A DNA stretch of 7,483 bases. Source: Nitrospirota bacterium (GTDB lineage Bacteria; Nitrospirota; Nitrospiria; Nitrospirales; Nitrospiraceae). The stretch covers positions 1-7,483 of the forward strand of contig JACRQB010000096.1 in assembly GCA_016222925.1 (NCBI GenBank). The letters are read 5' to 3'. Below, one piece after another: positions 6,548 to 7,483 of the stretch. Position numbers and translations under genes: made by a program. A model generated the notes under the pieces. It had not been told where the DNA came from. It searched no databases and saw only the letters and a list, made by a program, of their open reading frames with translations. Within the stretch, counting starts at the first letter, position 1; every line of letters starts with the position of its first letter.

Positions 6548-7483
6548 TCATCGCAGTTTTGCCACCGTCACCCCATCACCTCCCTCAGCCCGATCACCAG
6601 GGCGAAACTCGGCTACATAAGGCGACTCCTTGAGGTATTCCCGCAAGACAGCCTTGAGTCGACCAGTGCCGTGGCCGTGAATGATACGGAGGAACGGCGC
6701 CCCGTCTAAAGTCGCCCGATCCAAGGCCGCCCCCATTGTTTGTCGAGACTCGGCGATAACCTGAAGTCGATGAGACTGGTTGGGCTATCACAGGATGTGG
6801 TTCACGCGGGATGCCAACAAGGTTTGATACGCTGGCCAAAATTTCACCCTCCCCGACTTTAACGCGGACTCGTTTTTTCCCTTGTGGCGTTTCCAATAGG
6901 CTTCCGGTCATCCCTAAACCGGCGATCTCCACCGTATCCCCGACATCCAGCTGTTCAAGCGGAATCGGCTGACTGGCCGGTGTAAGCTCCTGCCTGGTTT
7001 TCGTCTCCAACTCCTGCAACCGTTGTTTCGTCTCCTTGGCCTTGATGAGTTTCTGCTCACGCTTCAAGGAATCGACGGTCGCTTGGACCTCTGCCCGTGC
7101 CCATTGGAATTGTTCGCCCACGAGCCTCCTGCTCGGCTTCTTCCAGTTGCGCTCGAAGCGCTTGTACCTCCCGAGCCGCTTGTTCGGCTTCTTGCCTGGC
7201 TCGCTGGGCCTTCTCACTATCGTCGGCCAATTGGCGCTGCTTGCGCTGCAAATCGGCCATCAATTCGTCAAGCCGGTGGTCCTCATGATGCAGCCGTCTC
7301 CGCGCATCGTTCAGAATGTCTTCATCCATGCCGAGCCGACCAGCGATTTCTAAGGCAGAGGAGCCGCCGGGAATCCCGATGAACAATCGATAGGTCGGCG
7401 CCAATCGCTCCACATTGAACTCCACGCTGGCATTCATAAAACCGGAGGTCGTCTGCGCCAGCTCTTTGAGTGCGCCGTAATGC
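6548..7483 (-). pseudogene. mutS2: Endonuclease MutS2, 3' part, with at least three frame changes (partial at window edge)
   Basis: MutS2 is a homodimeric MutS-like ATPase with a C-terminal Smr nuclease domain, known to limit recombination and to split collided ribosomes. The gene enters from the right edge with HYGALKELAQTTSGFMNASV (end of the ATPase domain) and continues with EFNVERLAPTYRLFIGIPGG, ALEIAGRLGM and a long charged coiled coil ending AEQEARG. At about 7116-7119 the frame must shift +1 to continue as EQFQWARAEVQATVDSLKRE, then LDVGDTVEIAGLGMTGSLLE and KKRVRVKVGEGEILASVSNL. Near 6774-6785 it shifts to SLIDFR, the start of the Smr domain. Near 6760 it shifts again to AESRQTMGAALDRATLDG, APFLRIIHGHGTGRLKAVLR and EFRPGDRAEGGDGVTVAKLR, stopping at TGA 6550-6548. 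All conserved blocks are present in order, including the HGxGTG nuclease motif, but the glycine of the Smr LDxRG motif is lost at the last break. Either it is a recent pseudogene or the sequence carries indel errors. Confidence 0.88.

Noticed and set aside
6594..7217. A free-standing 207-codon gene
   Set aside because: Its middle is MutS2 in frame B, while its first ~33 residues and its last ~45 are out-of-frame readings of other MutS2 segments. It is a by-product of the frameshifts.

Overview
The window looks like chromosomal DNA from a moderately GC-rich bacterium, most likely Nitrospira or a close relative in Nitrospirota. The grounds are the gene content (separate glycyl-tRNA synthetase alpha and beta subunits, and a pyruvate phosphate dikinase of the kind used by reverse-TCA-cycle autotrophs) and a short inverted-repeat element that I remember as abundant between Nitrospira genes. 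The assignment is from memory, not from a search. Every credible gene is on the minus strand, so transcription runs from right to left.

Layout in the direction of transcription: (1) 7483-6548, the 3' part of mutS2, which enters from the right edge and needs at least three reading-frame changes to be read through; (2) 6547-6162, a segment of lower GC with no firmly recognised gene, holding a 78-codon frame with a DPPWY motif; (3) 6161-5379, glyQ, which lacks the first 25 or so residues of the family; (4) 5382-3205, glyS, intact and joined to glyQ by an ATGA stop/start overlap; (5) 3150-2508, a small cassette in which two overlapping or frameshifted small membrane-protein frames lie between two same-orientation copies of a ~123-bp element with terminal inverted repeats; (6) 2490-1, ppdK, intact over 830 codons but cut by the left edge before its C-terminal catalytic cysteine.

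GlyQ and GlyS together form the alpha2beta2 glycyl-tRNA synthetase. PpdK interconverts pyruvate and PEP and in an rTCA organism supplies PEP for gluconeogenesis. MutS2 is a DNA/ribosome-quality-control ATPase with an Smr nuclease domain. I see no functional link between these genes beyond co-direction and the glyQ-glyS coupling.

The points worth a second look are the damage concentrated at 6162-7120 (an essential gene without its N-terminus next to a multiply frameshifted mutS2), the low-GC DPPWY fragment between them, and the repeat-bracketed small-membrane-protein cassette, whose left repeat abuts the ppdK ribosome-binding site. I found no clear evidence of a new defence or mobile system. 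No tRNA, rRNA, CRISPR array, transposase or T-box leader was seen.
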